A stretch of DNA of 64,000 nt from Dipetalonema caudispina (GCA_013365325.1 JABVXV010000035.1:186001-250000); one strand, 5' to 3'; positions 47,131 through 62,041 are shown, numbered from the stretch's first letter. Notes: a model not told the origin generated them from the sequence alone. Translations and numbers: made by a program.

Positions 47131-49017
47131 AAGCAGGTGAGCATTGTTCAGCTAATTGTTTCCACTTCCGATTAGAAACAAGTTTTTCGTTCTTTTTCAT
47201 ACCGAAATAGGTGCACTGGAAAGAGATAGAGAGAGAAAGGAAGAGAGCAAAAATTCAAATAGCACTCTTCATAGAGTAAGGCTTTTCTCCGGCTTTTCTG
47301 CATATTTACATTTGTAACTAATTACTCTACCCTTGTACGACATCTCTTTAATATACCTTAATTTCTCATCTTCTTTATGGCTAGATCAAATGGCGGAATG
47401 ATTTTCATCTATTTTTATGATTTTTCGAATCAAATTCTAGTACTAGTAACTTTATTGAATTATAAACAGAAGCAATAAGCGGTCAGTAAAAGTAAGAAAA
47501 TGATTGATAGTTCTTTTTGGAAAAATATCTACCTCTCTTCTTTCTTTTTTTTTTCCTCATAATCTTATGCAACAAAAAGAAAGGAAGATATTTGAATAAT
47601 GGCAATTATTTCAACTGCTGCATGCAGCAACAACCTCTGTCTATTAGATGATCATAAAAGCACAACAATAATATCATTACAAATATTGTTGGAATTATAA
47701 TTTCAGCATACATCTAAAGAGTAAAATTTTATGCACCATAGTTTGAATAGAATCACTAAAGCCTGTTGTATCGTCAAATTTCACTTACGATTTTTTTTTT
47801 TTTACTTACATTAGTCGTTATCTCTATCATTCATTTGAAAAATACAGAAAAAAAAAGAAGGATAAAAATATTGAACTTAAGAAATTCACTATTCGAAATT
47901 AAGCATAATAATGATATATCATATGGATTATTGAAGGAAGATATCATTGCTACTAGAAATAGAATGGAGTGATTAAGCTAATCAGCAAGACGACATGTTA
48001 CCGTAAGCCTAAGCCAATATGTTTGCAGGAAATGGACTATGAGGATGGGAACAAGCAGGAGTAGCAGAGAAATAGCTGGTATCAGTGAGAATATAGGAAG
48101 AAGATGTGTATCGAATAGCAGCCAATGAATGAGCAATCAGTGGAATTGCTAATGCTACACTGTTGATTTGAGCCAGGGCAACTGTCAATAGGCGATGACA
48201 CTGCTACTGTTATTAATGCTGAAATAATCAACAACTATTGTTGATGATAACTTTGATAGTGGAATGTTGATGATAACAATGATATTTGTTGCAAAAGTTA
48301 ACAACAATGCTTTACTAATATAACAACATTCTTTTAACTCACATTCAAGTATAATCTCTTTCTCTTAACAGAATAGGCAAAGAAAACAGTTTCCAATACC
48401 TATACCTGGCAATGAATCATTATTAAAAAATTCCAGGCTTAATTTAACAAACTTTTGCTATGGAACGATTGTCTTTTCTATTTGAGCTTTTTGGATAATA
48501 AATTTAAGGTAGTAGTAATTCATACTTCACGAAAGGAACAAGTGCTGCGAAATAAATGTTACTTTTATATCATAATGAAGTTCACTGGTCATAGGGACCA
48601 ATAGTATAACAATGACATAACATCTTCAAAACAGTTTCCCGTGTGCACTTGAGTGATAAATACATAAGTATAAGTGGTCCTCGAAGGCACAACCTTGAAA
48701 CTAATGTGATCTGAAGCGAAAATTGGCTAGATTGAAATATCACCTTCTTTGTATTCTTATTCATTTCATTATCACTTCTCTTCTCTCCCAAGAAAAAATG
48801 AAACAAAACCTTAATATGATTTCTGAGTCCTTACATGGAAATTTTTAGAAGTGAAAAGCGAAAATCTGGAGCACATTCTGGTAAAACAATTCTGCGTAGA
48901 AAATGGATATAAGTTGCACTGGCTTTCAACAAAAAAATCACACATCATTTTAGAGAAAACAAACAAAACTCGTTACAAAATAACGGACGAAGAAGGTGGG
49001 GCATGAAGAGCACTTAC

Positions 49018-49053
49018 ATATTGGGGACTGTCGACCTGGACGCTCTGATTCAT
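49018..49053 (-). other. Candidate start exon of the zinc-finger gene
   Basis: ATG at 49053 opens 12 codons (MNQSVQVDSPQY) running straight into a strong donor GTAAGTG. It is phase 0, whereas exon 42231 needs one base carried over, so a further unseen exon would be required. No AG lies just before the ATG. It is suggestive only. Confidence 0.2.
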
Positions 49054-50508
49054 GATGAAAAATCAAAAGAAAAATAAAGGAACAATCATGAACAAACCAA
49101 ACAATAAATACTACAAATCACCACAGCATTCTGTTTTGCGAAGTTTTTTGCCAAAATATATCAACTTAGATTGGAATTGGTTTTTATAAGATGAATAAAT
49201 AAGTTGTTTCGAATAAATTTACAAAACTGTTTCAACTATCCATTAATTTAATGCAATGGAATCATCTCCTGCTGATGAAGCAATAATTACACCTTCTATA
49301 GAGTAACACAATAGTTTGCCGAAAGAAGCGTATATTTGCCGAAAGAAATAACGCTAGCATCATCATTAAACTTGATCCATGATTCAGAAGCTGTTTAAAG
49401 CAAATAGTGGTTCAAGCTTTCTTTTATCAACATGTGGTGTTCTAACACTATTTGCTGTCACTCTTTCATCATAACATTGTGATAAAGCAGCTAATTTAGT
49501 TTTCATGGATTCAAAGCAAAACTAATGGAAGTAATTCACGAGAAGAATTAAAATTTTGTTTTTCTGTATATGGACAAACTAACACTCAGCAAAATGATTG
49601 CTGATATTCAAGATTTTCATTTACAACTGAAACTTAATTGTAGGGAAAGTTTAAAAGCAGCAAAAAAAAAAATCTGGATAAAATTTCTGAATGAACTGAT
49701 ACAAGAGACGATAAACATTATCTTGTAATGACTGTACTTTTTTCAATAAAGCAACATTGATATTTTTAAATGAGTTTTTTAAATTCTGTTCTCATTTTTG
49801 AAAAAGTGAAAGACTAAGATTGAAAAAACTGAAAGTGTGTAAAAATAGTAGAACTGCATGATATAGGTGAGGTAAGGCTTAGCCTGAATATCGAACACGA
49901 TGCCGTTAAGTTATTGCCACTTATGATAAACTGAATTATAAAGATACAATTTGATGAAAAAACAGATGATGAAGTCATGAGCTCAAAACGATATACCGCC
50001 CTGTCATGTTTATAATTACCATAAGCGGCAATTGTTACTGGATTAAATGCAATCTTACGTAATATATTTTTGACAGAACACGTTCAAAATAGTCGTTGAT
50101 TGGCATTAACTAATTAAATGGAAATTTTTTAATATGAAGATGTTTGAATCTGGGAAGAATTTTAAAAAAGTCGAAAAAATAGCTAGCAGAAACTGAACTA
50201 AACTTTTGTTAATTCGAAAATACTGTTGGAAAAATTATGAATGTTCGGATAATTAGTGGATAATCGATAACCGTGTAAAATCATGCTTAATTAAATCGAT
50301 GAGGACAGCACTTAAGAGTGTATTTATAATGAGCCAAAAGGGGGAGACAAGTAATGAAAATAATATTTATTCAGAAGTTATAATTCTCTAAAAAATTTCT
50401 AAATGAAATACCAAAAATAACAATTATGTATCATTAAATCATATGCTACATTTTGAATCTGAAAGCATCTGTGAAAATTTTTTGTTTTATGGTAGTTAAG
50501 GCTTTTAA

Positions 50509-50550
50509 CTTCCTTTCCTTTATATATATACATAAATGAAGGAAAGGAAG
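50509..50550. repeat. Inverted repeat, 12-bp arms
   Basis: CTTCCTTTCCTT (50509-50520) and its exact reverse complement (50539-50550) enclose an AT-rich 18-base spacer. Confidence 0.85.
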
Positions 50551-50780
50551 AAAATACCGCACTTCTTTCCATTAAATTTTTAAATAACTCTTATATAAGG
50601 AGCATTTTTGGACAAGAAATCCGAGAATCTATCCCAACCCCCGAAAATCTCTTATCGCCATCTTTAAGAACTTAGAAAATCATTAAGTGTACCATTTAGC
50701 AGGTGATCGGTATGGATGATAGTAACATGGATGTCAGTTGTGGCAAAACCCAGCTAAAGTGGTAGGAGGAGAGAAGCACA

Positions 50781-50807
50781 AGTAGTAGTAGTAGTAGTAG
50801 TAGTAGT
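50781..50807. repeat. (AGT)n microsatellite
   Basis: Nine AGT units in tandem, about 120 bp before the long TA tract. Confidence 0.95.
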
Positions 50808-50906
50808 TTAGGTGAAGGTCGGTGGTTGACCGAAAGCATGCGGCCGAATGCCAGAACATGTGGAGATTAGTGGGCGTTATGTATTGTCGTCCATCTTTGA
50901 CTGTCC

Positions 50907-51130
<224 letters not shown>

Positions 51131-51860
51131 TGTGCATGTCGTATCATTGTGCATTATAGCAGCAAAAACTGTGACCTTGAGCTGGAGGGAGGAAGCATTG
51201 TTGTTAACGATGCAAAGGATGCAGCAGGTAGCAGCAAGAACTCAGTGATCCAAATAACAGAAGCTACCCTATAAGCTTATCCCTTGAAGTTTTTTCTATA
51301 TTCGCAGATTTCAGAGAAATGAGAGAGTATCAATAAATTTACTGGGAGGCAATTAACAGTCGTAGTTCATTAGCAACAAATTTATTGGTATTACATTAAT
51401 TTATCAGACTAATCTTTGTGAAATTATTAATATTTGTTTCAAAGTCTATATTTTGCATATATTTTCAGCAGCATTTTATTTGTTGATTATATTGTTCTCA
51501 ACGAGATGCAAAACAAAATAACGATTGAACTATCAGCAATTTTGTATTAAGTTAAAACTACGAAAATGAAATAAGCATATTATAATAGTTTCTAAATGAA
51601 AGGTTCTTCCACTGGTAGCTGAAGGAATTGAAACAATTCATAAGTATTTGTTATGCTATCAAAATTAGCCCAGTAGATTTCATTAAACCTATTAAATCTA
51701 TCTTGACAAGCTTATTACAGCCTTCTCACGAAACAGCATTAACTAAATAAGAATATTGAAATAATTTTGCTGAGTCCTTTCAGCCTTCTGAAAAACTAGT
51801 ATGAGTAAGATAATCAACTGTTGCATACGGATTTCATCAGGCTTATTGGTTCACATTTGT

Positions 51861-52070
51861 TTATAGTTTATTGAGATGGCCATGTAAATTCAATAAACTT
51901 GCTTCTGATTTTCCTGTTTCAATAAGCTGGTAATTTAACCTATGTGAATTTTCTATCAATTTCTTGCAGATATCAGAATTTAGTAAAAACAAATGCTGTA
52001 TAGCATGTCTATCCAGAAATAACCACATCAAAGATGCGAAAATGACTAAGAGTGAATGAATCCATATCAC
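51861..52070 (-). other. Possible terminal exon, unassigned
   Basis: An open frame follows a CTGTAG acceptor-like site at about 52072 and ends at a stop at 51861-51863 that overlaps an AATAAA. The conceptual product has a hydrophobic head (HSLLVIFASLMWLFL) and a polar tail ending HGHLNKL. No upstream exon was found and no family is recognised, so it may be chance. Confidence 0.18.
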
Positions 52071-52330
52071 ACCTACAGACGATAACTTTGCATAGAAATA
52101 AAGTCATGTCAACAGATCTTTCCATAATTTGAAAGGTATAAGATGGGTTGAGAGGTAAAAGGTTTTCTATGATAGAGGAACTGATGAATACAGTTGAGAG
52201 TTAAACATCAAGCAACAACAATCTTTTCTCCGATGCTGTTGGGACGCATATGTGCGTTGCGTACTGTCAGATAGATAAGCAAGCAAAAGTGGGGTGTAGC
52301 AGGCGGTAGGGGGTAGTAGAAAGGAGGGAA

Positions 52331-52343
52331 GGGGGGGGGGGGG
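52331..52343. repeat. Homopolymer G run
   Basis: Thirteen consecutive G, preceded by GGAGGGAA; unusual in this base composition and capable of quadruplex-like pairing. Confidence 0.9.
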
Positions 52344-54359
52344 TTGACATTGTCAGTAGGGGCACTACAAAGGCTTCAATTTTCAGGGACGACGGTGAAC
52401 AAGGGCGACAAAGTGAACTGTTGCTGCTACTTTTGACGAGAGAGTTATGCCTACTTACCAGCAACAGTAACAGTAACATAGCTGCTACCTTACTGTAACC
52501 AATCAGTGCATGTAAATCCCATTTCAAAAACAAAATGCTGTCCTTATTGCTGTTTGATTAAATTATATCTTCCTTTCCTCTCTTATAACGCCATTACTAT
52601 AATTTCATCACATAGATTGAAATGAGTTTGTCTGAAAATTTAATAACAGTTAAAATTATCACTGATAGAAGATGAAAGTCACAACCCTCGTGGTGCACAT
52701 TTCCAAATATACTTGAATAGAGCAGAGAAGTAGAATAGTGGAGTCAAAGGAGTAATGTGGGAAGTACTGCAATGGAAGCATATCGTCGCAACATATTGGT
52801 TTATAAGTTTGACATTCTGGAAGTGTAGTTGAGTTCTTATTTCGTAAACAACTTCTAGTAATCCGTATGTTACGTGTTAACGTCTTGAAGATTGCTCGTG
52901 GAGTCCAATATTTCAGTTTTAATAAAATATGACAAGCAGACAGGTACTATGAAGGTACATTGATTGTATAATATAAGATGGAATGTTTAACAGAGCACTA
53001 AGAATGTCGAAGGGAAGTATGAACGTTGGTATCGTGTCAAATACTGCTTATAGATGTGCTCATCTTCTCCAGCAATAGTACAAAATTGAGGGAGGAGAAG
53101 CAAAGCTAATGCATACTTCTTCTATCAATTATCCAGGCATTTAGGGATTATAATACCACTACAGAAGTAATCGATCCCTAAAGGGACTATAGGTGGTTTA
53201 TGACGTTTTAGAGCAACAACAGTGTCATCCGAAATGACATTCAATTTTCCCTCTTTGTTGCTCAGTATGCAAATGTTCATGAAACAAATATTTAACATGA
53301 ATGATCTCCTAGTTGCTCATCATCAAACAATAATGCATCGATATTTTCATTATTGCATATCAGCATACTCAATAATTTTCTTTTTTATGAAATTTACCAT
53401 ACCTTAATTATCAATTAAACAACTGGAGAAGTCTTCCATATCGATAACGAACAGAAGCATCGTCGAAGTGATGACATTCTTGAAGAGCAGGAATGAAAGA
53501 GATTAATCAGAGATTTTTTGCTTTAAAAAAAGCTTTTCCAGCCAGATTTTTGAAAGATTAGATTTTATTGTAGCATCAGTATTTAAATTTAAAGCAAATC
53601 TTCAAGGTTTCCTAAAAAATTTTGGTCCTCTATTTTATTAAATTTTGATTTGAGCCTCTAATGATTCTTGTATGAATTCAATTTCTGGGGATTAGAATTA
53701 TTTAATCAGTGAAAATTTAACATTTCTCGAAAATAACTTACCGATTATTGTATGTAATGATCTGAAATGATATTCTCCTATACTGTCTCGATTGTCATAA
53801 ATATCCAATGTTTTATCATTTCTATCAGAAATGAATTTTCATAGTTACAATTAGATTGGATTAAAAAGTAGAAGTTGAAAAAGTAGAATGCGGGAGAAAT
53901 TTCATTTGCTGCGACTTCATCAACATTTTTTTTCTTCATCAATATAACTCAGTTGAAATGCATTCTTCATGTGCTTTGGTTTCTAATTGGAAACTTTTCA
54001 ACTTGAGCGATATTTTCCCTTCCAAATCTTTTCAATATTACATATTTTGAAGAAGATAGTTCAGAAGTGTTAAGGAGCCTAGTTAGCCGAGCTCCTTTTG
54101 CAGGAAAGGTAGCTGATATTTAAAGAAAGAACAAAGTGACAGATTGATGAAAAGATTTAATAGCGCCTTGCATGAAAGATTAATATGAAGAGCTGGCGCA
54201 TCTTTGAAAATGGCGGACAGACATTTGGCTCATTGCTAACTGGTAATGGTATGCCTGATAGATTGTAATAGTACAACGAGAAGAAAATAGTTAACTGCGT
54301 GACAAGCTGACATGAATGAGGCAGGGGACACAGTCGTAGCATCCTAAATGCGACACTTA

Positions 54360-54424
54360 TCGGTGTGCTTCCCTTTCCTCTTCTCTCTCTCATACCGGCA
54401 CCGGTACCGGTACCGGCACACCGA
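54360..54424. repeat. GC-rich nested palindrome
   Basis: Outer arms TCGGTGTGC (54360-54368) and GCACACCGA (54416-54424) are exact reverse complements. Inside, next to a TC-rich stretch, lies the self-complementary run CGGTACCGGTACCG flanked by CCGGCA copies. Confidence 0.85.
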
Positions 54425-55686
54425 GACCGACATCGATGAATAGCAAGGACATACAGGCCAAAGGTGGTAAACTGTGATAACAGTCAACATATCCATACAA
54501 AGAAAAAGAGAGATAGAGATGGAGAGAAGTGCATTTTCAACCTAGCGATTTTTGATAACAGGAACTGAAAATAACGAAAAGAGCAGAGGTGTTAGAAGCT
54601 GAAGAGGTAAAAAGATAGAAGTCCATCAGAGAGGATGATGGGATGTGACAAAGGGTTGGATTGTCACTCTTTTCTCCTTCACGTGCTAATTCCTCCTTTT
54701 GGCTTAGATTGCAAATCACTGCGTATTATTATTGGCTTACGGTAAGGTAAACATACATCATATATAGAAGCAGCTTGCTTAGGAAAAGCTACAGTATCCA
54801 TCCATCCTTCAAAATTATCTTCTTGCTTATTCCATCCTCATTCTTCCTTTAATTGTTCTCAAATGAAAGTTATCCTAACTGAACTTTGTTGATGATAATA
54901 ATTGAACTCTAAAAAGGTATGAAATAACTGTATTGCAGTAATAACATGCTAAAATGTATTTCAAAAGTATGAATTGAAAAAGAAAAGCATAGAGAGCGTG
55001 CGCTAATCATATAGTGTCACCATTCATTTCACTTAACAAACTTTTGCCTCCGTCATGCTTAATATTTTCTTTTCTGTACTTTAAATTCCCAACACCATGT
55101 ACTAAATTTCAGTGTGAAATTTAACTTTTCAACGCAAATCCGTGTAACTGAATTGCTTTTAAAAATTTGAAAATCGTTGTCTGTAGCATTTGTCGGATAA
55201 CAAGGGATTTAATCTGTATCACATTTTCCACTTTTCTGAGCATTGATGATATGATATGATATGTACCAGTTAGTATATTACTATCTGATCACTATTCTGT
55301 ATCACTTTCTTTGTTTTTAGTAATGTTTTTAATATAAAAGTAACAGGTGCGTGAAAGGCATTATACGGTCGTTCTTGGACTTGGGAAATTTTTCATGTGA
55401 TTCAGTGATTTGAAGTAATTTCTCTCGATTATCAGATCCGAAAAATTGAGAAAAGTAGATCAAGTACTTTGAATGGATAGAAGAATGGATAGGAAAGCAG
55501 ATAAGATTGGTGAAAGAAAATGTGTTACTGGAAGAGGAGTAAGAGCAGAAGGCAGGAGCAGCATCAGCATGGATGTGTAATGAAATTTTGGCATCGTTTT
55601 ATAAAAGTGGGTTAGATTTAGCATGAGATATAGTGGCCGACCGATTTGTGGCACCATTAAAATTTGCTTTTGAAGTGGGCTATGTG

Positions 55687-55710
55687 GTGTGTGTGTGTGT
55701 GTGTGTGTGT
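55687..55710. repeat. (GT)n microsatellite
   Basis: About twelve uninterrupted GT units. Confidence 0.95.
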
Positions 55711-57125
55711 ATTTCCATACATATGTCTGTGCAGGTCGGCATTCATAACTACAAGATATGACACATTACCTGGCTTGAATTTGAAATCCATACATTCATA
55801 CATGCACAATTTAGATTGAAACTTTTACTGTTTCTTGCCGATTTAACTTATTATTTCCTCTTTAAATTCGCTTGATTTAAAAGAAATTACTGATAAGTTG
55901 GAGCTATCCTGAGAATACTTTGAAAATATTTCGAAAGCATTAGCACTCCAAACTATCAACTATCTCGAATTTTGAAAAATTTTTAATATACGATAGGACT
56001 TATGGACCAAAAATGAAGATAGAAAGTAAATGATTTCAAGTTATGAATTAAAAACCAAATATTTGAACTTTTGTCTGCAGCTGACATAACTTGCCAGAAA
56101 TACGAAACGTTCTAAAAGGTAATGTGCAGCATAGTGACAATACAAACAAGGTCATATGATGAGATCGGAAAATCGGGGAAGTATTAGGGCGTAGAAATGT
56201 GAAAGATTTTCAGCAGCAATAGAAGCAGCAATAGTAAAGGCTACAACAGCATCACAGCGATATTACGATAACGCTGTAACTGAAGGTCATTCGAGAATGC
56301 ATATTCACTACATTAAGTACCTCAATGTATTTTTGGAGAGCAGTATATTTAGCTATTGCTGTATAATCATTGGACTTTTCTAAGAAATCCTCTTCAATGA
56401 ATGTCCAGAAAGTCCGACATAAGTACACCGTCGCCAATACATCACTCAAATTTCAACAACAGTTAGATTTGATTTAAAACTATGCTAATATAGGGACATA
56501 TTAAAAGGGAACTACCACAGGATGAAGCAATCACTGGATAGGAAGAATACGGTAGGAGGGATATTGTGACATAAGGCAGCTTAGAAGAAAGATTCGTACT
56601 AGATTGAGCTGATATAGCATTGGAATATAAGCGGTTACTAGCGGTGATGTTTAGATATGGTTAGAAATATGGAGGAAAAGGAGAAGGAGTAAAAGAAGGA
56701 ATATTAAGTAACGGCAGGTCAGTGACCATGTCGAGGCGAGCAGCAATCAGCAGTCTGATGACAGCCGGTGCTAGGGAAAAGGCACACCTCCCCATTCCAC
56801 CACATCAGTCAATATACTACTTCCTTAGTGCATACGTCATTGCAATAACTGAGCTACCTGGTGCAACTCGGAGTGATGCTAGAATTATGACGACATCAGC
56901 ATATTGAAAGTTTGAGAAACTCTGTGATATTAAAATATTTCAGGACAAGAAGCAGTAATAAGTATCACAACATCAGAAATTATCAGGATAATGTCATTAA
57001 TAATTGGTATGGTAGAGGTTCTACAGCTACAGTGAAATGCTGGCTGGCTCTTTTGGTTGGAGCATTACAGCAAATGTCGACGACCTACAAGCTGACCTTA
57101 AACAGCCACTGAAATATTTCCGCTA

Positions 57126-57262
57126 CCCTTCCTTCCTTCCTTCCTTCCTTTCTTCCTTCCTCCCTTCCTTCCTTCTTTCCTTTCATCCTTCCCTACTTCT
57201 TCTTACTCGCCAGTTTATAAAGAACAGCAACAGCAGCAGTAGTAGCAGCAGCAGCAACAACA
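57126..57262. repeat. (TTCC)n tract and CAG/AGC triplet tract
   Basis: An imperfect TTCC repeat (57126-57190) is followed 35 bp later by CAG/TAG/AAC triplets (about 57223-57262). Low-complexity open frames over it are not convincing genes. Confidence 0.9.
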
Positions 57263-57663
57263 CCCGAAAATTTCTTTAAAATGTATGTATGTATAAATGC
57301 AGTGATCCACTCTGTGAACCGAATCCTCCTCCAAAATACCATCGCTCCGGGCATCAACTGATCTTTCCATCCACAACAGCCTACATCCCATCTCCTTTTC
57401 ATTCACTAAATCTCCTGGAATGACAGCCGTCACCGAGGTCACAGCATCTATACAAACTTACTGCGCGATTCATAACAACACTGCAAATATCAACTTGACT
57501 GACAAGCATCTTTAAATATGCGCAAAATCCTGGAACATAATCTATCTCATTTTTTAAAAAAATCAGATTTATAAATAAAACTTTAAAGAAGTTATTAAAA
57601 AATAATTTTGCTTAAAGAAAATCATCAATTTATGTGACAAATGATTTCTCGAGACTTAATGTT

Positions 57664-57686
57664 ACTTATAACAGAATGTTATAAGT
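57664..57686. repeat. Perfect inverted repeat, 10-bp arms
   Basis: ACTTATAACA and TGTTATAAGT are exact reverse complements around the 3-base loop GAA. Confidence 0.9.
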
Positions 57687-60600
57687 CGTTCGAACCACAT
57701 TTACCAACTATCAGCTTATCAGATAGATATATTTTCATTCTGTTCGAAAACTACGACCATATTACAGTTGTTAATGTTTCCAAATGATATTCTGCACTTT
57801 AACTCAAGCAGTGTTTCATTTGGCATAAGGTAACAAATTATCAAATAAATTCTGAAATTCTCAAACGGAAAAGAAGAAAAAAACATAAATCCGACATTTT
57901 GCCTCGTTTATTATCCTTTGGCTGTACACGGTTTTGGCTTTTGATCAAAATAATTTCAATGATGTTTTGAGGGAAATTCAGCAAGCGATTGCTAACTTCG
58001 ATTTTTGTATTGTTTAATGAGTGTTTGAAAACTCTTCATATTTTTTCTATGATAATTTTAAATAAGGCCATCATTTAAATACTAAGGTCTAAGTCCACCT
58101 GGCAACTTTGGCATGAGGTTGATTGGTCCACTTTCACTCATTACTCTTTCTTTCGATGCAAATATCTATTTCACTGTGCTTTCTTCACAGGTCTTAACAA
58201 TGACATTATCAATTTTCTTTTGAATATTTCTGCTTACAATTTCAATTTACGACTATTTAATTTAGGGATAGTTACTTTTCAAAACTGTGAACAAATGATC
58301 CGTCGAAATTTGTTCATTCAGCATTTGCTGTGAAGATCATTATATCCGATGACGGTTCCGATTATTGCTACTGACTGCCACATTTTCCCGAACAAAACAA
58401 TTTACTGCATTAGATTTCTTTCTTTCTATAAATTTTGAAAAAACAAAATCCCTTTGTGTTTTACCTGAATTTAATATTTGCCTGGAATAAAAAATTGCTT
58501 TTCTGAGGAAATGAGATAGCTCGAAGACCAAAACAAAATTTTGCGGAAATGTCCAGGCCAGCGATATACAATTGTTTCGTATAAATTGAGGATATCTTGA
58601 AACTTTCTCTATTTTACCACTGCTGATCGATGATCAACAATTTCTTGTTTTATCAGAGTGTTACCTTAACATTGCTTCGTTTGAAATTTAAATAATGATG
58701 GTAAGATGGCTGGTAGGCAGCGCTATCTCAAATGAATTGGTTTGGTAGTGCGCATAGAAGGAGCAGATATGCGGTGCTTCTCGGAGGGGGTCTGGTTGAC
58801 AGCACCCGCGACAGCATGGCAGCCTAATTTGTTTTCAACAAAGTAAGATGAGCAACGGGCGAAGGTGCTGCTGCTCATGTACATTATTTCGCTGGATTCC
58901 ACAGCCACCGCTCCTGCTGGCAACAATACATAATAAACATGCATTCAATTCCATCGGTGCTATGTTGTGCTACCAACACGTCAGGCATCGCTGCCATTAC
59001 TGAGATCTGACCAACAGATCTCTTAGATGTCGCGTGTGTATGTGTGGGTGTTTCTATGTGTCACCATGAATGAGCATGCATCTTGTGACCAGCGGTGATC
59101 ATCTCTGAATGGAACAGGAAGGACAGGAAAAGAGAGGAAACCAGGGGTTTCATGGATCAGTTAGTTAGTTGGAGCTCGGAACCAGGGCAAGCAACCGGCA
59201 ACACTGCCATTTTCCAAATTGACCTCCGAAATAAAATGAATTGAAATGGGATGCATTTTAATCGTACACATTCTCACTACAACCCTTTCCCCTTTCTGTT
59301 CTTCCACTCCTGTACCTGATAATACCTTCGCAAATCTCTGCTGAAAACGCCTTATGCAAAGCTGCTCGGTGAGATATGACATATATTTATTTATTAGCGT
59401 ATCGGGATTTTTATTGGGAAAAGGGCAGAGTAGAACATGCTGTAACATTTACCAATTCAACAGGATGTTTCAGTCTTGAAAAAGAAAAACTCTTTTGCAT
59501 ATCAGGAAGAGAAGAAGTGTTTGATCTGAATAAAGTCTTTTTAATTAAATTTCATTCCATCATATGCTGTCAGGAAAATATCTGAAATGAAAGTGGAAAA
59601 CTCTAAGAAATTCTTTAAAAATATCATTAATACTGAAAAAATTGCATATCAAATATCAAATGTTTTGTTTACAACCTGAAAAAATGAGAATTATTGAAAC
59701 AGCAGTTTTCTTCGGAAAGAAAATACAAGTGATGTGTAAATGATTTTCAAAACACGGATCAGAAAATGTCATTTTTTCAAACCGAGAAAGGGAACCTCAA
59801 ATGTAATAATTTGGAGAATACAACCTGTTAAGAGAGTTATCCGCAGATTAGATAATTTATTACTGCATTAGGATTTTTAGGCAGCGATATTTAGAAGCAA
59901 CAAACAGGTGTTCTGCAATAGTACTAACCTTCTTTTTTAAATCAAAATGATGGCATTTATTTGATGCTCATATCATATTAATTCATACGCTAAAATACAA
60001 CTTTTCTCCAAATATCGGTATAATTTTTGCTGGAGAAGTTCACGAAACCTTTTTATTTAGTCAATGATAAGGATAAGGAGGGAGAAGGGAGAAGGGTAAG
60101 GAAATATTACTGTACGTCACTCAAAGGGTGTGGCCTCAAGGGATCTTACAGCGATCATTGCGATCACATTTATCAATCATAGTATTTTATTATAATTTTT
60201 ATGTGAGATTTATCATTGATAAATGGACATCACGACATGTATGCATCCTGAAGTTCAAATAAAAATTAGTTTTGAGTAATAATACCTTATTACGTGAAAA
60301 ATCTGATGAAAAAATGTTACTCATGTCATTGGGACTTTGAAATTTTTCTCTGTCCCTAAAAAATTACTGATTAGAGAGTCTAAGCTTGATTTCCGGCTAA
60401 AACGCTTTTGACAATTGATGAGTTGTGAGGTTGCAATATATATATCCTAGCAATCAGAACTCTTATAATCTTAAACTTAAAAAAATCATTCCAAGTTACA
60501 TAACTTCTTAATTCCTTCTTTGCATTTTTATTTTCGATATCTCGAAATATGCGATTATCATCGTTTGAGTTACGTCAATAATTATGTGCAACATTTGAAA

Positions 60601-61940
60601 AATCATATGATCGAAACTAGAGATGTTCTGATATTTTTCCTTGGGATAAATCCTGAAACCATAAGAGATATAGATCTGAAATTTCTGCCACTTAATGTGT
60701 AACTAGTTTGCTTTCAAGTGGTGTTTTTACGATGAGATATGAACTCAGAATCAATTTCAATCTGCTGTGACTACATGGGAATACATCTGAAACTCTGAAA
60801 GTTTATACCGTACAGAATTTTCTGCAAATGCTGCAGTGACACAAAGTTTCCTCAGTTTTTTGATATCTCAAAAAAGTATCACAAAATCCAGATCAATAGA
60901 AAAAGCACCAAGAACTTTGTATGAAAAGAATTTCTTTATTTCCTTATTTTTACATTCCTTCCGCATTCTAGATCTTTTATGACCGAATTTCAATGGAGCA
61001 TTCCCTAAATTTTAATCCTACTTTCAGATTTTTTTCTCCTGAAAAAGTTAGATTTAAAAAATTATTACATATGTGTTATCTTATCAGTTTTGCATTTCCG
61101 TTGAAATAATGATTTCTTATGCTCATCAATTATTGGTGTTGCATGATTTTCAGGTTTTTTTTTTTTTTGCTTTTTTACACACTTCAAATGATGATTAATT
61201 TTGAGCCTTTGCTAGTGAAAAGGTGTAGGAAAAGTTGTCGGGTAAAGAAGTGTATGGTGTGTATCGTCGTCAACTAAACATCCTTGACAAGAGGCCATGT
61301 GATGTAAAGGAAGAAGTCTGCCCATTTTAAGATGCTAACAAACAATAGCAGTCAAGATCAATGCATCGAATTGTTGACATTGCATTTGCATCGTCAGTAG
61401 CGCACAACTGCATTTACTGGCTTGTAAACGCGACCTTCGAAACCATGGCTCTCAGCTCACTTCTTGACATGAACTATTGCGGAAATGTTTGCATGCATCT
61501 ATGCATGTTACAATGGGAGAGCTTTTATTGCATTGTAATAGCTTCGACAAAGCATAGGAAGAATAATGAAGACTGAAAGACAGTTAAATGTGAATTCTAT
61601 GTTGTCCCTTACCCTTGAGCATATCCATCCCATTGATAAATGTCACATCTCGAGATGAAAAGGGCAAGAGTAGGAAGGAGTAAATGAGGCGAGTGGAACA
61701 AGCGGACGATATGCTGTTACCTCTTCGTCGCTTTAGTTGAACCCACATCTTTGTATGATCGTTACTGTGTTGTTGCTGCTATTAAAGAACTTCTACTAAA
61801 AGCCTTCTTTAGACATTGATGCACCCAATCTCAAGGTCTTCTTCCGCCACTCTAAAGCCTATCTAAATGACTACCAATAAAAGAAGTGAGTTGAGAACGT
61901 CCAGGTACGAGTACATATGCGAGGAGGAACGATTACACCC

Positions 61941-62041
61941 ATACATACATACACATACACATACATATACACATACACACACACATACACACACATACAT
62001 ACACACACACACACACACAAACACACACAAACACCCATACA
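61941..62041. repeat. (CA)n / (CATA)n microsatellite
   Basis: About 100 bases of CATA units turning into CA units with AAAC variants; His/Thr-type open frames across it are repeat products. Confidence 0.95.

Larger units (their letters stand above)
42232..49017. other. Gene-poor stretch upstream of zinc-finger exons
   Basis: No gene recognised on either strand. It is probably promoter and/or a long 5' intron of the zinc-finger gene. A TATATAAG box near 44441 on + is followed by a stop-free stretch that lacks an ATG and motifs, so I make no call there. Simple repeats are listed separately. Confidence 0.4.

Noticed and set aside
57690..57710. GTTCGAACC string resembling a tRNA B box
   Set aside because: No A box at the right distance and no cloverleaf could be drawn around it.
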